A stretch of 64,000 bases of DNA, from assembly GCA_905221605.1 (NCBI GenBank), contig CAJNDS010002291.1, positions 427,501 to 491,500 of the forward strand. The letters run 5' to 3'. The notes under the pieces were generated by a model. It had not been told where the DNA came from. It saw only the letters and a list, made by a program, of their open reading frames with translations, and searched no databases. Of this stretch, positions 11,160 to 23,000 are shown piece after piece. This DNA is from Symbiodinium natans (lineage: Eukaryota; Sar; Dinophyceae; Suessiales; Symbiodiniaceae). A program made the position numbers and the translations under genes. The stretch's first letter is position 1, and the number at the start of each line of letters is the position of its first letter.

Positions 11160-12240
11160 TTGCCCTGTTCGCGCTGTTCACGGTGTTCGCGGTGTTATTT
11201 GCGCCGTTCGCGCCGTTCGCGGCGTTTGTGGTGTTCCCGCTGTTCGCGGTGTTCGCGGTGTTCGCGGTGTTCGCGCTGTTCGCGCTGTTCACGCTGTTCG
11301 CGGTGTTCGCGGTGTTCGCGCTGTTCGCGCGGTTCGCGCTGTTCGCGGGGCGCTATGGTGCTGTTCGTGGTGTTCGCGGTGTTCCCGCTGTTCGCGCTGT
11401 TCGCGGTGTTCGCGGTGTTCGCGGTGTTCGCGCTGTTTGCGCTGTTCGCGCTGTTCGCGCTGTTCACGCTGTTCACGCTGTTCACGCTGTTCGCGCTGTT
11501 CGCGCTGTTCGCGCTGTTCGCGGGGCGCTATGGTGCTGTTCGTGGTGTTCGCGGTGTTCCCGCTGTTCGCGCTGTTCGCGGTGTTCGCGGTGTTCGCGGT
11601 GTTCGCGCTGTTCGCGCTGTTCGCGCTGTTCGCGCTGTTCACGCTGTTCAGCGTTCACGCTGTTCGCGCTGTTCGCGCTGTTCGTGCTGCTGGCGCTGTT
11701 CGCGCTGCTCGCGCTGTTCGCGCTGTTCGCGGGGAGCTATGGTGCTGTTCGTCGTGTTCGCGGTGTTCCCGCTGTTCGCGGTGTTCGCGGTGTTCGCGGT
11801 GTTCGCGCTGTTCGCGCTGTTCGCGCTGTTCGCGCTGTTCGCGCTGTTCACGCTGTTCGCGCTGTTCGCGCTGTTCGCGCTGTGCGCGCTGTTCACGCTG
11901 TTCACGCTGTTCGCGCTGTTCGCGCTGTTCGCGCTGTTCGCGGGGCGCTATGGTGCTGTTCGTGGTGTTTCGCGGTGTTCCCGCTGTTCACGCTGTTCAC
12001 GCTGTTCACGCGTTCGCGCTGTTCGCGCTGTTCGCGCTGTTCGCGCTGTTCACGCTGTTCACGCAGTTCGTGGTGTTCGCGGTGTCCCGCTGTTTGCGGT
12101 GTTCGCGGTGTTCGCGGTGTTCGCGCTGTTCGCGGTGTTCGCGCTGTTCGCGCTGTTCGCGCTGTTCACGCTGTTCGCGCTGTTCGCGCTGTTCGCGCTG
12201 TTCGCGTTGTTCGCGCTGTTCGCGGGGCGCTATGGTGTTC
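11160..12240. repeat. 9-bp GC-rich minisatellite with higher-order repeats
   Basis: About 120 copies of TTCGCGCTG/TTCGCGGTG variants in a row. Blocks are punctuated by a marker, GCTATGGTG, at 11352, 11527, 11736, 11947 and 12229, so the array has higher-order units of 175, 209, 211 and 282 bp. Because the unit is a multiple of three without stop codons, frames on both strands are open (Phe-Ala-Leu/Val, Cys-Ser-Arg or Val-Arg-Ala on +; Asn-Ser-Ala or Arg-Glu-Gln on -). I treat these as repeat artefacts and not as proteins. Confidence 0.95.
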
Positions 12241-12336
12241 ATGAGTGTATGGTCTTGCAGTTTGGCCTTCTGCTCTGGTCCGCACCTGGCTAGTTGCTGT
12301 GCCAGGGTGCCCTGGCTCCTCCGAAGTTTCGCGCAG

Positions 12337-13319
12337 GTCCTGGCCCAAGCGATTGCCTCCTACGTTGAAGCAGTCTCCACCGGCTGCAGCCTTCTGGAGC
12401 ATGGTTGGCACTTGGTGCATGTTGCCCCTTTGCAATCGTGCGACAAATGTTTTGGAAGGAGCTCGGCGCTGGCTGTGGAATGGTTTCGCTCACGGTGCCG
12501 CACGCAGCTTGCACACCCGCCTGTGGCTACGTTGTGGTCCTGCGTTTGCCTGGTTCATGCTGGCTTGCTCAATCGAGGCGGCACGTTTGGGCTTCGACGT
12601 GCTGGCCACCGATTTCAGGTCATCACCGCTGCGCTTGGTGGCTGCATCCGCAAGGCAACAGGCTGGACCAAGAATCAAGCGCAAAGTTGTGCAGGACTGT
12701 TTGTTGCAAGAAGCCCTCCTGTCAGGGTCTCAGCACACGGGTCCGCACGAGTCTGCTGGACATTTGCGACTTCTCCACGCCATTGCCGCCTGCGCGAATT
12801 ATCGTGGCTGCAGACGTCCATAGCTGAGATGGATTGAGATGGGCTGAGTCAGAGCGGGTCCTGTGAAGTGCGCTTGAACTTCCAAGTAGTTTTGCAGCAT
12901 ATCGCCACAGTGCGCTATGCAGACAAGCAGCCCAAGAGGTCCTCTACGATGCCCAGACGGCAGAGGCCATGGCAAGACGTGTGGCCGAAGCTCACCTGCG
13001 CGGTAGTGCAGGAGGCTTACCATCCGTTGCCATGTGGCATTGCCCAAGGGCAATGGCATGTCTATGGCTCCGTCCTGTGTTAAGTTTTAGTGCTGCTTGC
13101 GACGCGTCATCGTGGCGGTTTCACCTTGTTTGGGGTATGTGCACCGTTCCTGACATAAAGCAGGCCCTCCTGGCCGGGGCCAGCCTAAGGAGAGATGACT
13201 CGCCTTTGAGTGATCAAATTGCGGCAACGCGCGCTCTGCATGAAAGTATTGGTACTGTTTGTCTCGAATTATGGTGCCGGGTGCCGTCTTATGACTTCAC
13301 TTCGGAAGATTTGGAATGA
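12337..13319 (+). CDS. SAM-dependent methyltransferase, family-16 type (multi-exon)
   Basis: Exons: 12337-12372 (VLAQAIASYVEA), up to 12494 (ELGAGCGMVSLT, the SAM-binding motif I), 12578-12661 (AARLGFDVLATDF, motif II acidic residue), 12726-12815 (LLDICDFSTPLPPARIIVAAD) and 12939 onward (VLYDAQTAEAMARRVAEA). The AAD/VLY joint across the last intron restores the usual AADVLY motif. This order is that of the Methyltransf_16/METTL21-type lysine methyltransferases, which methylate proteins such as elongation factors and chaperones; the substrate here cannot be told. Introns begin GT or GC and end AG|G. The frame stays open to a TGA at 13317, but the C-terminal part after about 13002 is less convincing. 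Oddity: NRATNVLE (frame of 12440-12457) and LGAGCG are out of register by 4 nt at 12455-12458. The N-terminus upstream is not identified and the minisatellite ends 100 bp before it. Confidence 0.75.
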
Positions 13320-15889
13320 GTGCGTGGACATGTGACATACTCCGCGTGCTGCCCCCGAGATGAGTTTATGTGAAGTTAAGGGGCTGGATTGAATGCAGTT
13401 TTAAACGCGTGCCACTCGAAATGCTCCTACGACGCCCGGAAGAATTGTCCCAATAATTTGCCTTTACGGAGGAGGCACCTGCTCAAGCGGGACCAACATA
13501 AAGTAGTCATTTGGGCAGCTTGTAATGACTTGGAAGACGCAGCTGGCCTGACGGTTGTATGAGCCACGCAGCGGAGAAACTGAACACAATTTGCCTGTCG
13601 GCTGCTCGGCAGACGGTCGTGGGGGAAGTTGCCCTCGCATGCCCTCGCTTATGCTTCTTTGGCCCTTTGGCTAAAGCCGACTGCCAGAACACAAGAAAAT
13701 CTGAACGGCGCCTCTTTTTCATTTTTCATCAACTATGACTTAGGCTCTGTCAAGCGGAAGTTCTTTTCCAGGTATACTGTCTGCGGGCGGAATGTGAGAC
13801 CTTCTGTAAGCTGAACACGTGGACAATCCCTTCTGTGATCTTCTGTGTCCTTTTGTGAAGATGCTGACGCATTTCGAGTCGTACGCGCAGGAGGGTAGGT
13901 TTGCCCACCAGCGTTCGTTCACATAGGCCTCGGTCATCTTTCCGCAGTGGTATGTATATGTTTAGGGAATCGGGGCTTGCTGCAACAGGCCCCATGAATC
14001 TACATGAAACAACCCCCACCCCCCCTAGTCGCGAACACAATGCTCGCAGGACGGGTTTTGCCTTGCTTTGCGCTGTGCCTCAATCAAGGCGTGTCTGGCC
14101 TTCACAAACACGGTCTGGATTTGCTTGCTACGTGAGGGGTGTGGGTGGGAGGGGAACCAGACATATTGCTGCGAACAGCGTTTCCTGGGTCTTCCAGCAG
14201 TGCTCTCCGGACGAAGTCTGACATAGCAAAGGCTTCTTCGCAGAGACCGTTTCGCTAAAATGCTGCCATTCTAAGGGGGAAAAGCAGGTGTCGCAGAAGA
14301 AAACGTCCACATGACAAACATCCAATTGACGAATTCGACGCGCTAACTTATGCAGCTCCCTAAACATGCCCTTAGCCAGATGTCGGCCTGGGTCTCGATT
14401 GTGCCGCGGAACTGCCTAAGAAATCGGAACAACAAGGCTTACATGCGTCTTCTAGTATCCTTCCAGGCCCTTAAAGCTTGGAACGTTGGCACTTGTGTGG
14501 CCTGAAGAATGCGTTTTTGGCTCCCACGATTTCTGCATTCGGCCAAGCTCTGACTTCTCAGCTTGTGTTCTTTCCAGGTCGTTCTTTTGGCGGATGTGGG
14601 TCGTCCAAACCGCAACAGCCCCGGAAACCACCAGATGCTGCCGTGTCTTTGGATTCGCGGTGACTCTCTATGTGATCATCGCCGAAGCTCAGATTAAGCC
14701 TCAGGCAGCAGGTTCTTAAGTCAATTGCGGCAGCTTCTTCCAAGTTTGGCGAGCCGGCTGCCAGGCAGGGACCCAGTGCTTCGCAGATTTTCACTATGTT
14801 CAATCTTTTTTTGGACACCTCGCCCTCACACAGGATTCGACTTCCCCGTTGCAGGGCTGGCTGTGCAAGAGACGGCGGGGCGGAGCGTTATCACGTTCAA
14901 GACGGTCATGATGAGCTACTTGTAACGACTTGACGGAGGGCATTTTTAATATGAGTTCATCCTAATGCCGAGGATGGCGTGAAGGTGGACAATCGTCGCG
15001 TGCCTGTTCAGCTGCTGGAGATCTGGTCCGTAGATGCCTGTCGTGTCTGGTGATGTCTGATGTCATTGAGATGCGTTCTCAACACCTTGAATCGACTGGA
15101 CTTGAGAGTTGAATGCTTGAGGTCACTGCCACGACGATGCTTTGTAAAACCTTTGCCATCCTACCATGCAATGCTTTGTACGATTTTGTACGCACAGGAG
15201 CTCCCCTTCGACGGTCCAGCCTCCAAAGCGGCCGCGCTGTCGGATTAGCATGGATGAACTGCGGAGAAGGGCAAGCTATCACATGGACTTGCCAGCTTGT
15301 GAGCTTTGTGAGTGGTCAAAGTGACGAGCTTAGCGACATCATGCCCAGGTGCGTGTGGAAGTTCCTGCGCGGGGCGCAGATTCGCAGATGCAGATTTGTC
15401 CGTGGTTTCGATAAGCTCCCGCAAAAGCCCTGACCTTTAGCGAGATGGATCCCTGGCTGTAGGCCAAATGCATTCGCCCAGTCGCTGTGGGTGCAGCATC
15501 TCTAGTGGTGCACTCATTGGGGAGCAGAAATCTGTGGCGGAACTGCGCAAACAGTAGAGAACACTGCTCAACACTGCTCATGCCATCTCAGGTAGAATCT
15601 ACATGTTGGGCGAATGGCAAAGAGAAACAATGCTTGTTTGCACTTGTGTTGAGCTTTGAGCAGTCTGTCATGGAGCTTGAAGATGAATTGGAGCATGAAG
15701 GAATCTCTCTCTCTCGCGCATTCTGAGAAAATGTTAGTGTAGTGTTCCTTTTGTGTATCGTGGTGTATGGCTTCTCGGCTCAGGATCCCAAACTTTTCTA
15801 GTTGTTTTTTAGGAGAGGGCCTCTGCACCATTGGGAGTGTGACCAGTCCAAACGTTGAGCCTAGACACATCGACCTTTCTCACAACCAT
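13320..15889. other. Mostly non-coding; a few possible short exons
   Basis: Possible coding scraps: 13860-13893 (MLTHFESYAQE before a GT donor), 14852-14925 (after a clean TTGCAG acceptor, GLAVQETAGRSVITF, ending in TAA), and 15190-15247. None is recognisable or linked to the others with confidence. Confidence 0.35.
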
Positions 15890-16306
15890 CGAGTGTGTGG
15901 CAAAATGCTGAAAATGCTGAAGATGTCGCCGCGCGAGCATGGTCCCTCGACCACTGGATCGGCAGCCGCAACAGGCAGAGGTGATCTCCTTGCAGGACTG
16001 AGGAAATGTGATAAGAAGGTGTCATTCAAGTTGCAGCCGTGATGCGCCCGTATGCGATCGTAGAGCGATCGTGTAAGTCTAAGTGTAAGGAGCCGATTCC
16101 GGACGCAACTTTCCACGGAGAGGCTGCGACGGCAGTGCGCCGGTGTGCTTGCGTCAATGCAGATTTACTCTGGGCTTGTTTTGCAAGCAACTCAAGCGCT
16201 GATCGTTCTCGCAGATGTGACTTGGGCTGACTTCCGTGCTTGTGCGCTGCGCGATGTTGCGTGGAAACTGGCCAGAGCGAAAGGAGCAAGCCTCGTTCCG
16301 GAATGA
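15890..16306 (+). CDS. Unrecognised protein, last two exons
   Basis: Two coding-like exons. The first, about 15890-15979, reads VWQNAENAEDVAARAWSLDH and ends at a GT donor in phase 2. The second runs from an AG acceptor near 16085-16091 to TGA at 16304-16306 and contains MQIYSGLVLQATQALIVL, then VTWADFRACALRDVAWKL, ending KGASLVPE. The phases agree across the join and amino-acid composition is ordinary and amphipathic, unlike the surrounding frames. I do not recognise the family. Upstream exons are not identified. Its alternative is chance open frame, which is less likely given matching phase and 70 codons without stop in the second exon. Confidence 0.5.
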
Positions 16307-18286
16307 GCCGGCAACCGTCAGAATCGTTGTGCGAGGACAGCGGGGGGGGTTTGATGGAGCAGGGGGATCCAGACTTTGAGGGAAGGAACAACTTGACAGG
16401 TTGGCAGGTCCACATGAAAAGGGTGATGGCAGATGTAGTTTTAATGAGATCGATTTCAGAAGCTTTTTTCTTGCTGACAAGCACGAGCCTGGAAGCAAAA
16501 AGTTCCGGCTGAAATCTGGTTCACGTCAGGCACTCGGCAGCTGACTGCCGTTCTGGACGATGCTGTGACGGTGGGAGCGCTGAAATGTCAGGCACAGAAG
16601 CGTGCAGCATCTTGCAGCATCTTGCAGCTCGAGTCTTCCAGCTGTATGTAGGCCTTGAGCATCCAGCTTGAAACGAGACTTAGCTCACACACCGAAAGTC
16701 CTAATCATCGGCGGCGGAATAGTGAGACCTCCCTCCTCACTCTCAGACAGCCAAAGTTCGGTTGGGTTGGTGTTCGCAGGGTGCTTGCAGTAGGGCCAGC
16801 AAGGGCTGCCTGAAGCGCTTGTGCTAACGTCCTAAAGCTAAGCCGCCAATTCAATTCTCCTGGAGAATCCACATGCCCACTGGAGAATTTCTGATCATCG
16901 CTGGAGGTTGAAGCGCTGACAGGCTGGCCAGGCCCAGCCGCTGCACTTCGTGGCCAGAATGGTTAGCACGTACTACACATACAACTCTTGCAACCGTGGT
17001 TGGCGCTGCGCCCTCAACGACTAATGTTAGGCCGCCCCCCCCCCCCCCCCCCCCCCTTAAAAAAAATCTGTTGTGCATCCGGGGAGCTTGAGGGTGGTAA
17101 AACACAGGTGGATTAAGGTGTCCTGGGGTCTGGAGGACTGGGGGTCTGAGGAGGGCCTGTTGTTAAGAAGGGTCGGCTTGGCCTTGTTTCAAGGGCTCTG
17201 GCCTGCTCTCTGCAGCTCTTTTGCTCGCGACCGCGACATACCGCGACCTCGCCTGTCTGATGTTCTCTGCTTTGCTGCAATGGACAGCCGCTCTGTTGCT
17301 GTTTCTGGCCAGCTCGGATGAAACAAATTCTTTGAAATTGAGCTCTTAGGCAATCTGCAGTAATATTTTGCATTTCTGGCCAGCCGAATTTTAAGATTGT
17401 CACCCACCCATAATTTTCACCGGACCCCCTCCCCACGCGTTTAAGCTTTTTGAGCGGGACCCCCGGGCCGGCCGAAAACTATAATTCCCACCCCCCGCAT
17501 GCATTAATGACAGGTTCTAGACTGCCGGGATAAAAATCGGATATAAAGAGCCCTTCCCTTCCCATGGCTTCGGTGTTTAGGCAGCGCCGCGACTGCCGCG
17601 ATGTCAGGTTTGCTCCGCAATCGAAGCAGCCTGCATGCAGTGCAGGAACAAGAAGTTTCAGGAAGTCGGCAGACGGAACAAACAATCAAAATCTGCAAAG
17701 GCTTAACGGCAGGGAAAGCGGATGTGGAATATATTTACCATTCTCAAACTGTTGTCAAATTCACGTTTTGAACCGCATCCCGATGTCTGAGACTCAGCCT
17801 TCAGTTGAGAATTATAATGAATTACACTGTCAGACATGTGATCAAGCACAATAGTGGATAAGGCAGTGGTTTGTTTGTGCTTTCTGGTGACCTCTGCCGC
17901 CCCTTTGTTTCTGGTTCCCACATGTGAACCCAGCATGAGAGAAGCATGTGAGAGTGACATGCGCACGCAGCGACCCAGTGAGACGTCTGCTTGATGGTTG
18001 TATAGTGCACTTGGGATCGTGTGGGATCACCTGGGTGTACGGATGTGTACGACAGAGAGCAAGACATAGACCTGTGAGAGGTCTTATGCGAGGTCTTATG
18101 AGAGGAGTCCTCGGAGAGCTTGGCAGGAAGGCAGCAGCTCCTGTCTGCAAACGGCATCCCCTTGATGGCGAGTCAAGATCCTTGCCCTATACTCTATAGC
18201 TGTAGCTGACACACGCAAGCAAACCGGGTTGACCGGATGCTCCCGAACTGCCAGCAGGAAAAGTTGTTCACACGTTCATACCTCAG
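16307..18286. other. No clear gene; poly-C and one small open frame
   Basis: Contains a homopolymer at 17035-17056 and a 56-codon open frame 17601-17771 (MSGLLRNRSSLHAVQEQEV...) that looks coding but has no recognisable domain or confirmed splice partner. The rest shows nothing. Confidence 0.35.
17035..17056. repeat. Poly-C run (22 C) followed by TTAAAAAAAA
   Basis: Direct reading. Long homopolymers like this one are a likely assembly or sequencing error point. Confidence 0.9.
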
Positions 18287-18625
18287 GTGGTAAAAAGATT
18301 CCAGCTCTCGATGGGTATTTCGGAGCTGTATGCCCGCAGCACTGACGAGTCCTGGGTTCAGGAACTCGAGGACATGAAGAGCAGCTTTCCGTACCGTGGC
18401 TTGCACTCTTGCTGCACTCATAAGATGCACTCTAGGCACGGGGATGAAGAGTGCATAAGAGTGCCATGCAGGAGCTGGGGGCCACCGGGACAGAAGCTCG
18501 AGCAGATTTTTTGGCGGAGAATCTGGAGAAGATGATCGAAAGCTGTCTCCAAGAAGCACAGCCTCTGAACCTCGGTCGCTTAGTCGGGGTTTTTTCGAAG
18601 TTTGGCATTAAGTGTTTTGCCAAAG
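18287..18625 (+). CDS. Unrecognised protein, two internal exons
   Basis: Exon 18287 to about 18380 follows an AG|G acceptor and reads VVKRFQLSMGISELYARSTD then WVQELEDMKSS. Exon about 18458-18624 reads AMQELGATGTEARADFLAEN then LEKMIESCLQEAQPLNLGRL and VGVFSKFGIKCFAK. Both are charged, helix-rich and free of stops over their length. No family recognised. They could be 5' exons of the DUF4116 gene downstream or a separate gene. Confidence 0.45.
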
Positions 18626-18944
18626 TGCATGTCGTTGCATCGGGGCGGCGCTCTCAATGGCTGCAACTGGCCTGGGCATTGTCAATCGCCAGGAAGCAGC
18701 AGCTTGAATTCAGAGCAGGCGGCATGACTCCTGGATGCGAACAAAAAAGTCCTTGCTTGGTAGAGTCCACATGATCGCGATGAGGCCATGTGACCTGGTG
18801 AATCGGAGTCCGGAATCCGAGGAGCGGAAAGTTCAAAAAGGCTACGAACATGGATCGGACCTTACAGTGTCTTACAGTATCGTGGGATATCGCAAACCTC
18901 AGCTTCATAAGTGGCAGACCGAGAGCTAAGATTTTGAGTAGCTC

Positions 18945-19030
18945 CGCTACCCTCGAAGCCGCCGCGCTGGAGCTGAGTCACAACCGTGATGTGCTCTTTG
19001 AGGCGCATCTAGGTGCACAAGCCCTAAGTA
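18945..19030 (+). CDS. Possible DUF4116-like exon
   Basis: The frame reads ALELSHNRDVLFEAHLGAQA, which matches the spacing of the DUF4116 repeat (L..D/NR..L.A....AL). It lies 1.3 kb before the clear repeats and may be the first exon of that gene, but the splice partners are not resolved. Confidence 0.35.
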
Positions 19031-19481
19031 CGCAGTTGCATAGTACGTGTTAAAAAGCAAGGCTCCGCGCGCAGCAAGGAGAAGCAGTGTAAGTCCATCT
19101 GCTGTCAGGCTGTGCCCAGAAGCTCAAAAGCGACAAGGCAAGCTGCGGAGGAGTGCAACCTAGTGCAACCTGTAAGCCCAGGCAATAGCGACTCTCGACA
19201 TCTCTCGGCTCAGAATGCAAAGTGGGGTGACATGGGCAAAGAAAAGACGTACCTCGGCTGGAGAGAAGCCGCAGCTAGGCATGTTTCCGCTTCAGATGGC
19301 GAGGACATGATGCGCTGCCGCAGCAAGCTGCTGTCTTCGACAGAGTGTAATGGTGAGGTGCTGGAAAAATCTAGCCACTCGGACCGACTGAGCAATAGAC
19401 GAGTAATAGACGTGGCCAGGAAGTGTCGCGATCGTGGTTGCAGAGCTGAGGACTGCTTCTGGGTCCAGTGCACTGTGAGCT

Positions 19482-19580
19482 TCAAGCGCAAGCGGCTGAA
19501 CTTCATGGCCGACTGCAGCACATCCTGGAGCTCATGTTGCGCCAAAGCGAACTGCTCCATTTGCAGAGGACAGCCACGTA
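19482..19580 (+). CDS. Possible coiled-coil exon
   Basis: After the acceptor GTGAG the frame gives LQAQAAELHGRLQHILELML and RQSELLHLQRTAT before TAA: heptad-like leucines and no proline or glycine run. No family assigned. Confidence 0.35.
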
Positions 19581-20045
19581 ATGATTGCTGCGGTCCCGTC
19601 CAATTGTGTTGGCTTCAGCCCCGATCCGAAGCCGCAACTTCGTGTACCGCAATACCTGAATTGACCGTATAGCCCCCCCCCCCCCCTTGCATGTCTTCCC
19701 TGCCACCACGCACCATTCAGGACATTTAGGTATCTATTATTTCCTTGTGAATGCGGGATGTTAGACTGTCCGATCTGTCCGGGCACAGAGGAGTGGTTCT
19801 CGCCTGAGCAGGTTCCGCGGATGGCTGTCCGGCCGACAGGTGGATCTTGACTTGCAAAAGTGGCAGGCCAGACAGGGCAACCTAAGCGTTGACGCTTCTA
19901 TTGTGGAGCAGGTCGCTGGCGAGCCTTGGGTGTTAATTTATCAAATTGCTCATCATCAAGTGTTTGCGTTTGTTTGTGCACGAGCTGAGCGATGTCGATT
20001 ATGACGGTAATGATCCCGTCAATGGCAACAACGACGAAGACGACG

Positions 20046-23000
20046 ATGATGATAATGATGACGGTGGTGACGATGGATGACTGCTGCGGCAGTGGATGAT
20101 GATGAGAGTGGTGTTGATGATGCAGCTGTGTTAATGAAAAGTGACGGCGATGAGGACCTGCTCATCAATCGGAAAGCCTACCGGCAGGCAGTTGCTACGA
20201 ATCCCAGCTCCAAATTATGTGCAAGTTTCTCTGTCTCTGGGTTCTCCTCGAACTGCCCCACAACAACGTGTACCATTCAACTGCAGGAACTTGGCAGCCA
20301 TCAAGCTTGCCAACGAGTACCTTCAACAGGTCCCGGATTCAATTACTTTGCATGATGCATTTTCGCAAAGTCAGGACGAAGCCATTGTCCTCAACTGGGC
20401 CCTCAACCACGTCTCCAAGGCTTGCAAGAGCAAGTAAACCCTGGCTGCATGCCGTGCCCACGAGCCAGGAACGTACGTCGGACCGAGACTTCATCTTGAG
20501 CGTGGTGAGTGCTAATGGAGAGGCAAGGCCCTCCGAGATACGACACATCATGTTTCAATAGCCCTCGAGTACAAGTTTGTACTCTTGGACTTTCGGTCGG
20601 TGTCTCATGGTGTCGCTCGGTGTCACTCGCAATTTTGTCAGGCACTGGAAGAGGCGCCGCCTGCTCTGCGCGGGGACCGTGAAGTTGTACTCTGCGCGCT
20701 GAAAAGCTCCAAGGGCTGGGCTTTGCAGTTCTTCGTCCCATCCCGGACTGTTCGCACTGTAATAGTGGGCGCAGGATGAGACTGGATGAGTTGTCCGAAG
20801 TAAAGGTGTGCGACGCATGTGCCAGCTATACCGTGCTCGAGGCAGTTGACTACTGATGACTACTGTAGCCACTCTGAGAGTTGAGAGTGATCGAGCCGAG
20901 GTTTGCCTCTGATGCGCTGAAGCGTGACCGCGAAGTTGTGCTCACTGCTGTGCGCCGGAATGCCTTATCATTGGAGCCGCTGGTTGCACGGGAGCGTTTT
21001 TTCTCCTCCAAACATGCTCCGAACCTTCTGTGCGTGACAGAACTCAAGCGGCATGGTCGGTAAACTCAAGGTTCGCTGCAGAAGTGCTTCGCGCAGATCA
21101 CCAGGTCGTTCTCGCTGCAGTGTGGCTCGAAAAGCAGTGGAAAAGCAGTGGTGGCGGAGCTTCGGCTGCTAGATCACTTGACTTGCCCACACGCCTGAGG
21201 CAAGTGCAGGGCGAAGCTTTGGAGTTTGCATCAGCGAACCTCAAGCCCTTTGCATGCAAGTGAGCCGTTGGTTCCTCCAAGTGTAGACTGTCTCTTGAGA
21301 TCTCTTGAAATCTCTTGAACTTTGGCTTTGGCCAGGCAAGACCCCGTCGGGTTCTTAGTGCCGCAGTCGGCAAAACATGGCAAAACCATGGAATTCATGC
21401 TTCTACCTTGTCGATACTGCATGCGGAGCACCTCAGGAAATTGTGTCGGCCGCAGTTCGAAGCAGCTCCCCATATGCAACTATTCCAACGAGGGCCTTGT
21501 TCCAGCACACTCTTTTTGAGCGATGCCCACTCTGACCTGCCCTGGGTGGACAAGCGCAGTGACGCGAGGTCGTGGTTGGGCGTTGCAGTATGCTTCTGAG
21601 GCTTCCGGGATAGTGCGAAGCTGTGAGAAACTGGGGATGGCCGAATTCGCCTAATAATGCCTAATAATGCCTAATCTTCCACATGGATCCTCATGGTACA
21701 ATGCTCCACCATAGTTCAACCGCACAGGAGCTTCGTGGTTGCCCGGCCACGGTTCTCGCAGCTGTGAGCGCCAATGGCCTGGCTCTCGAATACGCTGCCA
21801 GTACGCTGCGAGGCTTGTCGCTAGGGAGGATGAACAAACTCGGACGATTTCAGTTGACCAGATGCTTTGTGTCGTGCAACCCATTCTGGAAATTGTAAGG
21901 GGATCGTTGAACATGGGTGACGTGCCTCGCTGTGAGTCTCTGCGCGCGTGCCAAAGTATTTGGGCTTGGTGAGAGAGATTGCCGTACTTCAGCTTGTCTT
22001 CGCACCCCTGCGAAGCAGGTGATAAGCAGACGGTTCTGGCGGCAGTGACAACGAATCCGTCTGCCCTGCAGATCCATGGCCTGCAAGGTCGCTATATTCA
22101 CCGGCCACTGATTTACTGATGCCTAAACTTCGTGCGATACTTGGAAGCTGCTTGGAAACATTGGAAATAGATTAAAATAGGTAGTTGCAGGCTGCAGCCG
22201 AGGTTTGCCTCGCAACGGTTGCGTGAAGACAGGGAAGTTGTGCTTGCTGCTGTCGTCAAGGAGCCGGGCGTCTCTAGTGAGCCAAGCTCTGGATGTGTGA
22301 TTGATATTGATGCAAGACTGAACTACCGCCGAATTGAGTCGAAACTCGAAGTTCGCAAATCATGCAGGATGGCTGCGCGCTTCATTTTGCATCTGGAGCT
22401 GCAAAGGCCATGGGCGAGCCGCGGAATTGAAGCGCTCAAGCATTTCAATCCGGAATCTTCCACTGCTAATGAGATCCTCATCCTAGACAATTCGGCGACG
22501 CTCTAATGTCCTACCAGGCACGTGACTTCGTATAGACGGGTACCGTTCCACGGCAATCCGGGCTCCAGACGCGTTTTTCAAACCTTGGAAAAAGCATCTG
22601 GGCTCCCAAACTTACTTAGCCGACAATGCTTCATGCTAGGCCCGGGGACATTTTCACGCTGGAAAATGCATCTGCCAATGCCAACCCTGGAGATGTTTTC
22701 GGCCCATTCCCGAGCCGGCATGCATTTTTGCCACCCTTGGACAACGTGTTCGGGCTTTCAGATGCTTCGAGCCAACTTCTGGGAGCCCAAGCCAGGCACA
22801 GACGCGTAATCAGGACTTGGAAATGTGGGCCTCGTTCGGGCGCTTTGGTGCCGACCCCCGAGATGCTTTCTCATTACTGAGCTGAGCATGCTTCACGCCA
22901 GCTAACGTCAACTTTATTGCCCCAAACATCCAAAGCAGGTCCAAATTTTTTCCTTTCTGTTGGGCTTCGCAGAAGCGAGCACAGAAAGCACACCAGCTCC

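Noticed and set aside
11126-12837. Open frames of 372, 381 and 466 codons across the 9-bp minisatellite
   Set aside because: Frames on both strands are open simply because the 9-bp unit lacks stops; translations are pure repeats with no domain.
17541-17600. TATAAAG upstream of the small frame at 17601 as a promoter
   Set aside because: Dinoflagellate genes generally lack TATA boxes and the downstream frame is itself uncertain.
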